64,000 nt of DNA, taken from Blastomussa wellsi. Taxonomy: Eukaryota; Cnidaria; Anthozoa; Scleractinia; Plerogyridae. The stretch covers positions 16,711,869 to 16,775,868 of the forward strand of contig OX393572.1 in the NCBI GenBank assembly GCA_947652115.1, written 5' to 3'. Position numbers and translations under genes: made by a program. Below are positions 9,591 to 22,780 of this stretch, one piece after another (position 1 is the stretch's first letter; each line of letters opens with the position of its first letter). The notes below the pieces were generated by a model. The model worked only from the letters and a program-made list of their open reading frames with translations. It was not told the DNA's origin and made no database searches.

Positions 9591-12500
9591 GACAACACGG
9601 AATAGCTTATAAGAAGGGTAGAGTATGGATAGAATAAGATTACAGTCACAAAATAGGTAGCGATTGGCATAGTGGCCTTTGGCCAATAACAAAAACTAAT
9701 ACAAAATTTAACAAATATTGAACAAAGAAGACAATCAAAGATTTGTCCCAGGATCTGCCAGACCACTTTTGAACGCATTCTCTCCATGCGACTTATAGCA
9801 TGGCAAATAACATGTGTTTTGTGGTAAGGAATTACAGTGGAGAGTAAACCAACATCCTTTAATCCGGTACCAATTTGGCTGTGTCGTAAGTATGTCTTTG
9901 GGTTCGTTACTGCGGCAAGTCACGTTTGCTCTTTTGTAGGGGAGAAATAAGGCACCAGTTATGGGTGATGATTTGAAGCATGTAGGTTTGAGAAAACCCG
10001 GCTAAATTTTCGACAGCGGGGACAAGTGGACATGGATGTCGACTCTACAGTGATTCTATGAATTGCTGTGGGATTTACAAGACGGATCATTTAGTAAGCA
10101 GATGATAAGAAATACAATATGGACTGTAAATATAGTAAAGAAACATCCCATTCTTTGACAAGCAGACTGTGTAATAAAGTGTCATTAAAGTTGTCAGACT
10201 TTCTCGAAAAACCGGATTTGAAAACTCCTGACTTATCAAGCAGGTGAAAAGATCTGTGAAACACTATCGTGATCTTTTGTAAAAGAAGTAAATGAATTGT
10301 TTGCACTCTGAACAGCGTAACATCTGTTCTGCCTGGAGTTAGTTCACCGTGCGACAGCCAAGCGCAAACATTACCGGACAAATCTCCATAAACTGTTGTT
10401 CCTTGAAGATTCCGTGGAACAAACATTGAGAAATGCAAACTTAACCAAATGCCAATAATGTGTCCGCTGCAAGAAAGAGTTTACACACGTATGTGAACAG
10501 GTCTTACAAAAGCATTGCCCAGCACTCCTGTGTCCGAAATCCAATGAATAGTTAACTTGAAAAACTTCGACAAGGCTCTCAAGCTTGTTTCCTAGCCGTG
10601 ATGATCACATCGTCGCTAGCGTGGTCTCGATGTTGACACATGTTGTATTAAAAGGATTGACATAAAATTTTCGTATGAGAATACGAAAGGACCAGCTAAA
10701 AATGTAAAGGTTACGACAATTTTGAATGGAAGGTCAAACAAGGAATTTGAAGCATCTCAAAAAACGAGACGTTTTTGGACACTGTATTGAGAAATTTAAC
10801 CAGTCAAAGATAAATATTTTCTTCTTTCTCCGTTAATATACCATTTCCAAACATCATAATGAAAGAAATCTACAGATTGTAAACAAGTTCACAGCTTTTC
10901 GGTTTCCAAAGCTTTTCACAGAGAAAAATGTTCCCCTGCCAACATTACAAGAGACACAATTCCTGTGATGGACGACTGTTTATAAAGCAAACTAAAATGT
11001 CTGTTGAACCTGAGAAACTTTTGTGACGTTCATTGTGACATAAGAACGTGATAACAGGTTTTAAACTGAATATATCCACAAAGAGGACAAATACTAGAAA
11101 TGATCAAGTAACTAATAGAAAAATAAGGTTCTGTTATGAAATCTATGGCTTGATTATAATTAAATGGGATACCAACACTCTTCTTTGTAACACGTAGTCT
11201 TGAGGTGTTTTATGAACATTGATTTTCCTATAAATTTCCACCGTTGATCCAGACAAAATAGAAACAGAACTTGTCGGTAAAATGAAAACTAAGCTTAGAC
11301 CTCGTTTGAGTCAGGAGAAAAAATCTCGTGCCAAACTTCCGCTGAAATACGAATATTATATGGAAAAACCCTTACTGATTGAGAAAGATAATTATCGTAT
11401 CGCCTGCCCACCGTCATAAAAGTTGACAAGAGGGGATATTGATGATATGGAGCTGTTACATTCACGCAATCAGGACGGATCAGAAAACACCATAAAGCGT
11501 TTTCTTTCAAATCACGCCAGTAATATTGTTTTAATGCAATAAATACAGAACACGCAGCGCCAAAGTTAGTGCACAAAATCCTGGGCGTGACGTGTGTATG
11601 AGCCAAACAGCAATCGTTGGCTAAAAATGACTGTATGCTGCTTCGAGCGATTTCAATAATCCGATAACAGGAACAACTGTTTAAGGGATTAAAAACATTT
11701 GCCCAGTAATTGGAAGCTTTTTCGTATCTGTAAAGACTGATGATAATCATGCCGACATTCTGCTTAAAATAACATTTAGCGCTAATATCTGTGATAATTC
11801 GTGTTTTCTCAGGCACCATGCCCGATGGCAGTGGGGCAAACAAAAACGCATTTCGTTTAATTTTATGCGAGACGTTTCTTGCTTGAATGTTGACAGCATT
11901 AATCCATTTTAGCCAAAACTATCGGCGTTGTTTCTATATTGTGATATAGGCGCAATATAAGACGACGGCCAGCGACATTTTAAGTTTTGATTAGTTTTTA
12001 AGCTCCCAGATCATATTCCGTTTTAATCGTGCGATAATTGAATTATCGTCTTGGAGGAAACCGCAGAAATTGTTGCGCGCGGAAGACACTCGCGAACAAG
12101 ATATTTGGTTTGTTGATTTTGCATCGTTGTTTGAAAAGAAAACACAAGAAAACCCACATAGTCCCTAGCAGAGTTCCTTCGTCTTTCCGTATAATGCGAA
12201 GTTAAACACTTTTATCTATTGCATCTACATGGAAAACACAGGTAGTGATGGAGTGAAGAATTAATTAACTCAAACGATATTAATACACGTGTGTGGCTGT
12301 GTAAATGAGCATACGTGAATCTAATACCTTAAATGGGTGCTAATTGACTCCCAATGGTCACCCATGTAAACTTGACACCATAAAATATGAGATAAGAAAG
12401 TTACTTGACGATGACTTTTTAACCATGGAGTCCAAGACTTTGTACAGAGCTGTCTCGTTTACCATTTTATTCATTTGCTTGACTACAATCAAGACAACCT

Positions 12501-12983
12501 GTGCTATTTTGAGATTTTTGCTTCCAGTATTAAACAATTGTTGTGAGATGTAACAAGATTACAAATAAAAGTATCTCTTACTAATCCGTGCGAATTTTGA
12601 GTGATACAGGGAGAGTCTAAATCCTCTTGCGTGCTCACCGGTTTTCCTGTCCCATCTGTGAATACAGATATCAATCGAGACCATTCCTCAAAAAGCATTA
12701 TTCAGGAAGCACATTACGTCTATATGTATATGTCTCCCATTGACAAAGAAAAGTTAAGATGATAAAAATCAACAAATCAACGCTAATGGAACTCGAAGTG
12801 ACAATCAACAACGTAATGTCATTTCGAGCTCCCCGTGGGCCATTGTAGCTCGACATCTGATGGGACCTCTTTGTCTTTGCCTTTTTCACGAGTCCGTAGC
12901 TTTCCAGCTTTATCGTTGGCTAGTTAACGTCGATATCTTTGGCGAAACACGAGTTTTTACTTAGATTCTCTGCGGAGCGCAGT
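9591..12983. other. Gene-free upstream flank of the HLX-class gene
   Basis: No coding exon, RNA gene or recognised repeat is supported here. The longest open frame is 182 codons on the minus strand (11843-11295). It has no recognisable domain, signal peptide or repeat and is treated as chance. The last few hundred bases before 12984 probably contain the HLX-class promoter and 5' UTR, but no TATA box or initiator could be placed with confidence. Confidence 0.6.
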
Positions 12984-13158
12984 ATGGCCTCTTTTCGCAT
13001 TGACGACATTTTAGCCCGACCTCACGGCTCTCGGTCCGAAACTAACAGTGGACTTGGCGTGTCGACCCCACTACCAAGTTATCAGCAGCTAAGCTTTGGT
13101 GTAGACCAAATACTCGGAAGGCACGAATCCGAGCAAAGAGAAAGACTGCCTCTACTAG
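12984..13158 (+). CDS. HLX: HLX-class homeobox gene, coding exon 1
   Basis: Start is the ATG at 12984, in a strong context (A at -3, G at +4); the frame could be extended upstream only from a TTG. The exon codes for residues 1-58 plus one base and ends at CTACTAG|GTAAGC, a good donor. It carries two EH1-type repression motifs: FRIDDIL at residues 4-10 and FGVDQIL at 38-44. EH1 motifs of form F-x-I-x-x-I-L recruit Groucho/TLE co-repressors and are common near the N terminus of H2.0/HLX and related homeoproteins. The phase (one base left over) matches exon 2 exactly. The assignment of this exon to the homeobox gene rests on that phase match, the EH1 motifs and the lack of any alternative exon between. 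Confidence 0.8.
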
Positions 13159-16100
13159 GTAAGCTAAAAAGAAACATTGTATCGAACGCCGCTGAACTAA
13201 TAACACGGATCATATGCTCGGCATTGCTCTCGAGCATACTTATTTTTACAGCCTTATGTGGCAGATAATAAGTGTATTTCTCACGCGAAAAGCCTCATAA
13301 AACAACTGATAGATTTTATTATAGCCAGGCAGACTTTTTCACAGTTTGGCGCAACGTCCGAGTGCAACAGACAGGCCATAAACCTTTACGCCCATGATGT
13401 TATCTCGTACATTAACAAAACGACAAATTAGATTGTTTATGATTATGTTCGGCCAAAGCTACTAAAGGAGAAAACATAACTCAATACAACCTCGCTAGTA
13501 ACGAGTCAACATACTCGGGGCATCGATGATCCATGTATAATGCCGATTTACAGTTTCAATTTGCTCGGTTATAGGCTTGAAGATTTTGAACGTACTTATG
13601 TTCTGCGAACAGCTAATCGACGGATGCATTGGGACGGAGGCAGTTTCTTTGTACAGTAGAACACAATATGACACTTAATTAAAGAAATGCCACAGCATCT
13701 TTAAAAGAATCGAAAAGGAGAATATTAAATTAATTGTTTTTCGACCTTATCTTTCCCTTTTTATCAAATTGAACTGCAGTTGAGCAAAGCATAGTTTCGA
13801 CAAGCACTGCTGTTATTAATAACTATATATGTTTACTTGTGAATGAATCAGATCGCTGCGTTGCCATACAGTTTCTTCGTGTCTATTTCGCTGTGTGATA
13901 TTTTATCTTATTAGCACTATCTGAACATTGCCCGCACTCACTCGTTAAAAACCTACGCGATATGGTCGGTTTGCGAACCCGTTCAAACAACGGAAACGCT
14001 AGCGAATCCATTGTATCAAACAGATATTTACGGAAGTTGCACTCTTGTTGGAATAAAACTATTGAAGTGGTAGCGCTCAGAAAGAAGGGCGAAAATTTGT
14101 TTTTGTCTTTCATCAGCAAATAGGTGTTGTAGCTCGCACGGCGAGTAATTTATATCTTTTTAGACATTTAAGTGATCCGTTATCACCATAAGCTGTGTCC
14201 ATGTATTCTGTGTGATTTGTGATTACGCGGTGTGTCCGAAATGGGTACCTTACTGTTTTAATCGCTTTTGTGTACTCAGTTTCTGAATACTAGAGACGGC
14301 AAGAATATTGTTGTCCGGTTGGATGCTGTAAAAGGTTTTGGAAAATGAAGCATTTCAAGGTTGTATTGTGGCAACGATATACGCCTATCTTAAAATGAAG
14401 AAACATTCCAGCAATACTAAGCTTATGTGATTATAGATGATTACATCTCAGGTTGCTTCCCTTCGACATTTTATGTACAATTGCTGAAGTTATCTGACAC
14501 GTAGTAACACCAATAAACCATATCTTATGACACTAGCCGGAATTTCTTATTATCAAGGCATTTTCGTTAAAAAAATCGCGTTGTTTTGGTGATCGCAGTG
14601 AGTCAAGATGAACTTGATAACTTGTGCGTCTAAATGTGAACGTGCTTTCAAAAATCATCAAGAATTGAGGTACGGAGAACGAAGGAGAGGAAAACAATTT
14701 TCGGGTTTATGGATTTTAGTCAGTTTATAGCTTCCTAGCTTGAGCGTGAATAAGAACTGGTAAAAAATAACTTTATAAGGTTAACTGTTCCGAGTGCGTA
14801 CCGGAGTTCTTTTAGTCTTTGGTCGTCTTTGTAATTAAGTTTTTACCAAAGGCCACAATCCTTTAAATTGACTTTCCGATGTACCACTAGACACATCTTT
14901 CGGTGTTTTATTTTATTTTATCAGTCTTATTTTATCACGCATTTAGACCTTTTTAAAAGGAGACAACAAGGTTGATGCATGAGTACACATGGTATGGTGA
15001 TCGGGAAAGAATTCCTCCTGCACTTTGTATATTTTATAACATGACATACAATATTTGAAAAATACGAGTCAATTTATTTGATTTTGGTAGGGGAAGAAAC
15101 AGGTTGAACCAGCGATGGAAGAAATCTTCCCAGAAAGTTCCAAACTTAGGTGTATCTGATTATGGGGTGGAAAATCCAATACGCCCATCAGTGCCAAATT
15201 AACATTTATTCGGTGAATTACTCAAAACTTTTCAAACTTTTTTTTCCAAAATTAAGACACACTTCCCATGAAATTGTGGCCTTGATTTCTAATAAATTCC
15301 GGCAAAATATACATATAATGTCTTTTCACAAATGCGAGTTCTTTTCAAAAATGCACTTGATTTATTTCGTTAGTGACCAAACGGATTGTTTTGCCTGTCA
15401 TAGTTTTAATTTCTTGCTATTGCTGCATAAGCTGATTGTTTTTATACGAAATTCACTTCACCAACAAGATTTCATTGTAGTTTATATTGTGTACTGTATC
15501 GAGAAGGAACCCAACACTCCAAACGGTGAATATTATCTCCGTTTGAAAGCTTGAAACCTTTGACCAAACAAAGCTTCACACTAAACAATTCAAATTTCTA
15601 GTAAAAATCTAGCTGTATCAGTTAGGATATCTTTTCCATGATTATATTATATATTTAATTGGTAAACTCATTGAACGGGAATAGCATTGGCTCATCGTTG
15701 ATAGGATGGCGACGTGTTTACGATTGAGATATTTTGGGATTGACTTGAAGATGTACATTTCTCCAAAACAGGTTTGAGAACTTTCTGAGCGTTTCAACTT
15801 TATTCAAAGTTAAAGCAATAGGAAATGCTTCGTTTAGATATCTGAATATATAGTTCACTCGGCTATGTTCGTCCTATTGAAGAAGAGGTACAATTTTACA
15901 GGATGGTTGAACGATAAATGTCTATAACTAAAGTCTGTGTGCAGAACTGTTTCTTTATTAAGTAAACGGCTTTTTCTTTGTACTTCCAAGAGAGGCAAAA
16001 ATGAAAACTCCCAAGTTTCATTTAACGAAGTGTGAAAAAAAAACCCTACAGGGTCCTACAGTGATGCAAAAATAGTTTATTGTTCATGAAGACCAAGGTA

Positions 16101-19100
16101 TGTAACAGACCATGAATGTTACCTTCCCTTTGTTGTTTAAAGTACAGTTGAACGATATTCCTTTAGCTGAGTACACTTTGAAAATACGACTAATGAAATA
16201 TACATGCTATTTGGCTTTCAACAAGTCATAAGTTTAGCAATATTTAATGGTCCTACTTGGGCTCTATAATGCAAGTTCCAATGTTGCAGCCGGCTTCATG
16301 ATTTAAAGAATTTCTGGTTCAAACAGTTATACAGAATGAATAAGCACGAACTACTAATCTCTGTGCTCTTATTTCAAAAGATAAGTAGTATCGTTTTATA
16401 TTGAGTCTGTTAATCCGTTCAATTTAAAAAATAACTTTTGAGCACTTTTCATCAAGAGAAAAGAACTTAAATCGGATATGAGAACTTGAAAACGCCGTGT
16501 ATTGTAATCTTTGCAGACAAAGGCTTCCAAAACACAAGATTATCGCCTTTCGTTTCCTTTTGTACTCTGCAAAAGCAGCTGCTTTTGGTGGTATTTTAAT
16601 TTATCACTTGATTACCATTATTGTGGTTTCTAAAACGAACACAAATATGCAAAAATAATGTTATTAATAAAGAGCTGACGACAGGCTCGTTGTCCGAACT
16701 TGTCGCTTGGTGATGTAGCCGGGAAGCAAAACGCTTTGCTCTCAAAAGTGTGGCGTTTTTGTGGCGTGGAAGTTGGAGAGGAGAAATGCTCCGGATTTTT
16801 AAACTGACATATTCAAGTAGCACCTAAACGGAAGACATTCTGTTGGCGGTGTATTGCATTTCTAACCAAACCGTAAGCCTCCACTGCTTGAAATAGCTCT
16901 CAGACATTAAACAAAACGCCACGCCTCGCACTGCCTTCAAACAAAACTTAAATACACAAATCATCTAATGCAACCAGCTAGAAATGGATTACACGCTAAT
17001 TCCTTTGTAGTCGAGAGTGAACATCACCTTGTCGAAAAAATCCTGCAAGAATGTAGTTGAAGATGAATTAAATCAAGGACGACAGATCAACAAAAGGCTT
17101 TACAATAGAGGCGCGGTAATAGATTGAATCAGTTTTCTAAAATCCATTTGCTTGTTTGTGTTGCTTTGTTTTATGAATGCGATAAAAGGTGAAATGGACA
17201 TCAGTCGTCAGCACATCGGAAAGACAAATATTATTACTGCATAACAAAAACTATTCTGGCTTTTAAAACCCACAAAGAACTATTTATAGAGGCGACCAAC
17301 TCACGAGATCGTTTAACCTGGCGTGAGAAAATTTGCGCAAATGACGTTAAAAGGCATTTTGTGTCAGATTTGTCTGAGTTGTTGTAGGTGTGAATGACCA
17401 CCCAATTAGAAGAAATCTTTCAGCTTCAGACCTCACTAAACGCAACAGCGTTCCGAAGAATTTGAAAGGTTGCCATTAACCTGGAGTGAACGCTTTTCAT
17501 TTGAATGGTGACACGTGTTTTTACCCTGAAAGACACGTTTTTTAGAGGACTTGAAAATAAGCCTTCTTTTCGCGGTGAGTAGCATGTATTATAACACTAA
17601 TGCACTAATTACAATATATATTGTTTCACATAGTGATAACTGGTTAAAAAATAAAAAGGCGATAAATGATTCATTGAAAACCGCTTGGCCCGTGGTAAGT
17701 TGCTTTCTATTTCGTTGAGTGACAACACATTTGCACTGAAGTAAATTCAAGTAATCCGTGGCCCACGCATAACAGAGTTAGAACAATTTTGTTAACACAA
17801 GAAGGCTGCAATTAGATAGTGATCAAATTGGTATACTTTAGACCCCAAATTGTTTATTTTCATATAAACCTTGCTTTTTCAACACATTGCTTTCAGTGCA
17901 TCGTTATAAATTGTGATATTGATTTGTTTTAGTTAACCAGCAGTCCAAACGCCAAAAGATCACAACAAAATATCTGTTTTTGTCTCCTTAATATGCACGT
18001 ACAGCTGTGCGAGCTTTCAACGTTATCGAAAACAAGTTATTTTTACCAAGTTCTCCCATATACCAAGGAAAAACAACGATATAAAAATAGGTCATATGTT
18101 GTAATCCCTTGTTCTTTAAATAGCATATTTAATCACCTCTTATGATACAGATGTGACTGATGTTGTTACAGTACTAATGGCAAAACAACAAGCATATTAA
18201 TAGTATTCAGCTGCCAAGTCACAGCAAAATACCTTCAACTTTGCAACTGGCTGTGATATTTTTATATTGAGAACACCTTTATCATTCGTTTTGTTTACAG
18301 TGAAACAAGTATCTTCGAAAGCTTATAATAGTTAAGAATTGAACTGATAAGAGTGAGTTTCAATTGAGTGTCGTGAAACCAAAACTAAGTAATTACTTTG
18401 AACTAATCAAAAGAACATACTCTATCCAGTAATCCAATCAAAACTTGAAGCAAATAAATGCAGCCAGCATGAATCGCGCGAGGAAACTTGTGCAAACGTG
18501 TTAGGATTGCTTTAAGTTTTATTCCTGTTTGGTCATGAAAAAGAAGGAAAATTCTTAAGCCAAACCCCAGCATGGAAATGCAAAGCACAAGTAATGACCA
18601 ATTGCTTTCGATACGCGTACTCAAGTGTATGTTAGTTGATTTATTCTAAGGTTATGTATGGTTTCTTGTGGATTGGCTATTTTTCCTAACTTCCTTTAGC
18701 AAAAGCTCCCTAAATCCTTAGCAATCTGAGGTTTGAAGTTGTTATCATTACTCATAAAAAATTTTAAAGACGGAGCATTTGATTTAGTTCATATATGAAC
18801 TGCGGATGTAGAAAAAAGTGAGAAATGATTCAAATGATCATCACAGCTTCCCGTTGAAGCTGTGATTTTTTTCAGGCTTCTTTATTTCAATTGCTTAAAT
18901 TGGAAATTTGCTGTGACGATCATTTCTCACCTTCAAAAACTTTTAAACTGGTCACCGTTGACCCGTTCGTGCAACGAATCATCGTACACTTTTTTGAAAA
19001 GAAAAGCAGCGAGACAAAATCATAGTAATAGACAAATGATAAATATGCGATCAGTCCTCACAAGAGACTACAATAATCCTCTTTGGTTTCGATTAAAACA

Positions 19101-19670
19101 TCACACTGACTAGACAAATAATTGGACTGATCATATTTCACAACTCGAGAATTGTTGTAATTTTGTTTGCAAATTCGTTCTGGTACTCTTCTTCATTGGT
19201 CACTACAAGTATCGTCCCAAGTTGCGTTAACAGGTGGTGGAATATAATGTAGAATATTAGTGATAATGTTTTTCTCTTTTTCATGGCCGAAATTAGCGAA
19301 ACATCTGTGACAATGTATCCATTCATTTTTTCATTTACTCGTGAGGCTTACAAAAGTAAATCGAGTTTCTTCTGATGACACCGAGATGATAGGATGCAGG
19401 AAATGAATCCGCTATTTCATTTAGACTAGATATGTTGCAGCATTGTAAGATATTAAAGCGTACAACAAACGGGTTAGTTATCCATGATAATCAGAACATT
19501 GCAACACATGACAAACCATTTTGATTACCTATTGTTCTACAAGATTTAAGCTACACCAACCTATTTTTATTTCCGCTGGTTCATGAAGTATTCACTCGTG
19601 TTTTTCTCCAAGACCAATAGATTCATAGCAGAATATATTACCAAGTTAATTTTGCTATTATTTTTTTCAG
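13159..19670 (+). other. HLX: Intron 1 of the HLX-class gene (6512 bp)
   Basis: Starts GTAAGC and ends TTTTTTTCAG. It is AT-rich. It contains one foldback repeat (18797-18934). Otherwise no exon, RNA gene or clear regulatory structure was recognised. Several open frames of 60-135 codons occur by chance. A long first intron in a developmental gene often holds enhancers, but none can be identified from this sequence alone. Confidence 0.75.
18797..18934. mobile_element. Foldback/SINE-related repeat in intron 1
   Basis: Begins GAACTGCGGATGTAG and contains arms TGAGAAATGATTCAAATGAT and GCTGTGACGATCATTTCTCA that pair across the element. The inner stretch CAATTGCTTAAATTGG is shared with the repeat composite at 41.8-42.2 kb, so both belong to one family. 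It has no coding sequence. Confidence 0.65.
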
Positions 19671-19835
19671 GCGCTTATTCGATGGTTCCTAACACATGTG
19701 ACCATCTTCATACCACTTACTGGGCTTCACCCTATTTGACTGCACATACACAACCTTTCCTGTGCGGATCGTTACTTCATTCCAACTGTGAAGCGTGTTA
19801 CAGCCACACCCCTTACTCATACAGCTCATTAGCAG
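19671..19835 (+). CDS. HLX: HLX-class homeobox gene, coding exon 2
   Basis: The acceptor TTTTTTTCAG|GCGC completes the Gly codon begun in exon 1. The donor is TTAGCAG|GTAAAA and again leaves one base. The exon codes for residues 59-113 plus one base: a Tyr/His/Ser/Thr-rich linker with several Cys (for example YWASPYL and YSHTPYSYSSL) and no known domain. Low-complexity aromatic linkers between EH1 and homeodomain are usual in this class. Phases agree on both sides (165 bases = 2 + 54 codons + 1), which strongly supports the exon. Confidence 0.82.
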
Positions 19836-20255
19836 GTAAAATATGGGATTTATTTCACTGGAGGCAATTTCTGATCAGTATCAAAGTTCTCATCGTCAAT
19901 AGCTTTGAAACACGCGAGAGCCACACTACACATACCACTCATTACCAGGAAAGATATGACATTTATCTTACTGCACACACTAGGGTGATCATTATCATGG
20001 AAATCTATGACAGAACTCAAAACATTTTCTAAGTCATTACTTCCAGGAAAATTGCACACTAGTTATCATAAAGCTTGTGAACCATTGCTTCATTTTCATG
20101 ACACTTACAAACAAGTATCCGTCCCGCTTCTAAACTGCCCAAGGGCACAGTGAAGAATTATCCTCAAGTTGGTCAGAAAGATTCCTTGCTCTACAATCTA
20201 TAGTCTTCTATATGATCTTTACTAAAGATTTTTATTCACTTTAATTTGCTTCTAG
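19836..20255 (+). other. HLX: Intron 2 of the HLX-class gene (420 bp)
   Basis: GTAAAA donor and TTGCTTCTAG acceptor, with a pyrimidine-rich stretch before the acceptor. Nothing else was recognised inside. Confidence 0.85.
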
Positions 20256-20581
20256 GAATGTACGGGGATTACAGTGCTACAGTTCTCAATAAACCAGTAC
20301 CAGGACAAGTGCTACCCGGCCAACCAAAACCGAGAAAACCAAGGAGGCCCTGGACCAGAGCAGTGTTTTCTAATCTACAAAGAAAGGGACTGGAAAAGCG
20401 CTTCCAGCTTCAGAAATATTTAACAAAAGCTGATCGACATCAGTTGGCCTCCATGTTGGGTTTGTCTGATAATCAGGTCAAAGTGTGGTTCCAAAACAGG
20501 CGCATGAAATGGAGGCAAGAAGCACGAGAGACAATAGCTACCGGAAGTCCTGACGAAGCTTCGGACAAACAAGAGCAATAG
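20256..20581 (+). CDS. HLX: HLX-class homeobox gene, coding exon 3 (homeodomain)
   Basis: Codes for residues 114-221 and ends at TAG 20579-20581; the three exons give 666 coding bases. The homeodomain is residues 144-203: Arg148 (position 5), Phe151 (position 8), and a recognition helix with VWFQNRR (Trp191, Phe192, Asn194 = positions 48, 49, 51). The stretch [16 protein letters not shown], then QKY.TK.DR, and ASMLGL are hallmarks of the H2.0/HLX class and separate it from DBX and most NK proteins. The product is expected to be a nuclear sequence-specific repressor through its EH1 motifs. The C-terminal tail is short (18 residues) and acidic. Anthozoans carry several HLX-class paralogues, so the exact orthologue is not fixed. 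Confidence 0.93.
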
Positions 20582-20647
20582 AGCAATTTTAAGTTGTACA
20601 TTTTATCACCCGAGCAAAAAACTTTCCCTCTCTTCACCGAAGGATAA

Positions 20648-20653
20648 AATAAA
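20648..20653 (+). promoter_or_regulatory. HLX: Polyadenylation signal of the HLX-class gene
   Basis: AATAAA occurs 67 bases after the stop codon, giving a short 3' UTR. It is the first canonical signal downstream. Its use is inferred. Confidence 0.55.
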
Positions 20654-22567
20654 TCAGTTAAGTAAGAAACAGACATCACACGTAGTTAAAATATCAAATG
20701 ATATACCTATCATCTTTGCATAAAATTGTACGTTTTAATCTCCACGTGATATCGGTGTCAGAAACATATTATCACGTGACTACCAATTAGCTAATCTTTA
20801 CTTGCCTTAACTTTTCAATGGTTTGATTGACAAGTGGAAGAAAGGATTTGGTTTATAGCGCCACAATGTTACGGTGTACAAAGTCAGTTCTACCATGTAA
20901 AAATTTGCTTTCTGAGTGAAGGGAACTCAAAATAAATAGTGTCCTAAAGGAAGATAAACACCGAAGAAATAGCAATGTTGCACACCCTACAGGAGCAAGG
21001 ACAGCTGGGACTCAAGCATATTGACACGGAATTTGAACAAAAAGGCAAAAACTTTGGTTTATTTTTTCCCAAACGCCCTTTCCGTAACGTATTGCGTAGA
21101 CAATCAATTCGACCTTATTCAGTGGGGTGACTGCTTGAATGCAAGATTTCCATTGCTTAGTACAGGCATAGAGATTAGACCAGAATTCAAAGGAAATGGG
21201 AGGATAAAAATTGAGTTCCCAGGCTGATATGAACAAAAATAGTTGCGTTTGACGGGCAAAACATAACTTGTTAAGAACGCAGTTTTGCAAAGCAAAGAGT
21301 AAAATAAAGTCAAGTATTTTACACCTGTTTGATTTGATGGAAATCCATAAAAGCCTGAGTCGGACACACACGCATACCCGAGACCTTACGTGAATGGTTG
21401 TTAATGTAGTCGCGAAATAAATAAATCAGTGTTGAGGGGATTAAAACGAGATTTAAGTTAAGAAAAGACAGTCCTCATGTATAGAGAAAACTTAAAAACA
21501 GCTTCCTTAGTTGGCTCAACACGAAAAAAAATGCAATTGCGCATTTAGTGACATGGAATGTTAACAACTAATAAGTCAAATAGATTAATTTAAAAAGAGG
21601 ATTAAAAACTCGTAAGACTGACAGGAGCTGGAAATTTCATTTAACGAACAAGACTAAGGTTAACTAATTTTGACTAAGGTTAGCGATATTTAGTGATTTC
21701 CGAAACGTGTAAATAATATATTTCAAGTTGTCAAATCTGTCTATCTGCGTGATAATTATAAACTTTCTGGTTTCGGATTATAAAGCTGACAGATGGTCGT
21801 TTGATCGTGTCGAGGTTCTCTGGTTTGAGTGTTGAAAGGACTCTTACATCTTGTGAAAAATATTCACACAAGTCGACATTATTGATAAGCCAATCTTGAT
21901 CAAACTTAATGCACCATATAGCTCCACACGGCGAATATTCGGTGCTCGAAAATCAATAACGCCAGCCGACACAACATGGCTACCATGTGCTCAGGTTTAA
22001 TTCACTGCGCATGCCTAACAAATGGCCCTTGCAATGACGTAAGAGAGGAGCCCATTACCAAATGGGTTCCTCTTGGTAATGGCTCCTGCTTGAGAGGTCT
22101 TTTATGTCAGCTGCTTTTTTGATTGAGAGAATTGTTCCTTTGTTTGTTAGATACTATTAATTAAATTGTACTTTAGCAAAGAGATAAATAGATAAAGGTT
22201 AGACTATATAATAAAAATAGTAATAAAAGGAAAAATAGTTTAAACAGAAATTAGATTTTAATTTGTGTCTCGCAAAGTCGCTGTTTTTACCCATGCAGTT
22301 TCGGCGCCCCAGGCGCCCGGTTAAAGTTGGAACATCCTTAAAACAAATATAAGTTCCGGTATAAAAGATGCATGGCCTGGGAAGTCTCTACATTTGTGAT
22401 CAAACCCTTATAACACTTCAGGGAGTTGCCGCATTTGTCACACTGTCTCACTCACTGATTCACTCACTCACGCACAAGTGAGACACACCCGAGTTTACAG
22501 TAATGCTCAGACTCCAGTTCTGAATGCAGCAGGTGAAGTTGTTGTACAATAGACTGATGATGTTCAC
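20654..22567. other. Intergenic, nothing coding
   Basis: AT-rich. The only structure noted is a small inverted repeat at 22048-22086 (GGAGCCCATTACCA pairing with TGGTAATGGCTCC, one bulged base). No genes, RNA genes or named repeats. Confidence 0.6.
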
Positions 22568-22780
22568 AGGCGTACGAGCACCTTCGGACGTGGAGGGGCA
22601 GTACCCTCCCTACCGAAAAAAATACACAATTTCCGAATGTGTTGGCATTGAACAGGTATACAACCGCCCAAAAATTGCAACTGCTGATGCCCGAATCCTT
22701 AGTGTTCTGCCCGAAAAATGTCGAAATTTTTCCAAACTGGGGGGAGCTGCATCTCCCCCTGCCCCCCGGCTCGTACAGCT
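22568..22780. repeat. GCGTACG-family short repeat, copy 1
   Basis: It starts AGGCGTACGA and ends TCGTACAGCT, a short imperfect terminal inverted repeat. It also contains runs of G (GGGGGGAGCTG) and C (TGCCCCCC) near the right end. A related copy with much longer G and C tracts lies at 36611-36783. Open frames across it are not considered real. Confidence 0.55.

Noticed and set aside
11295..11843. 182-codon minus-strand open frame
   Set aside because: No domain, no compositional signature, no splice or promoter context, and no recognisable family. Treated as chance.
15150..15554. 134-codon plus-strand open frame inside intron 1 of the HLX-class gene
   Set aside because: Composition typical of translated AT-rich intron; no motif.
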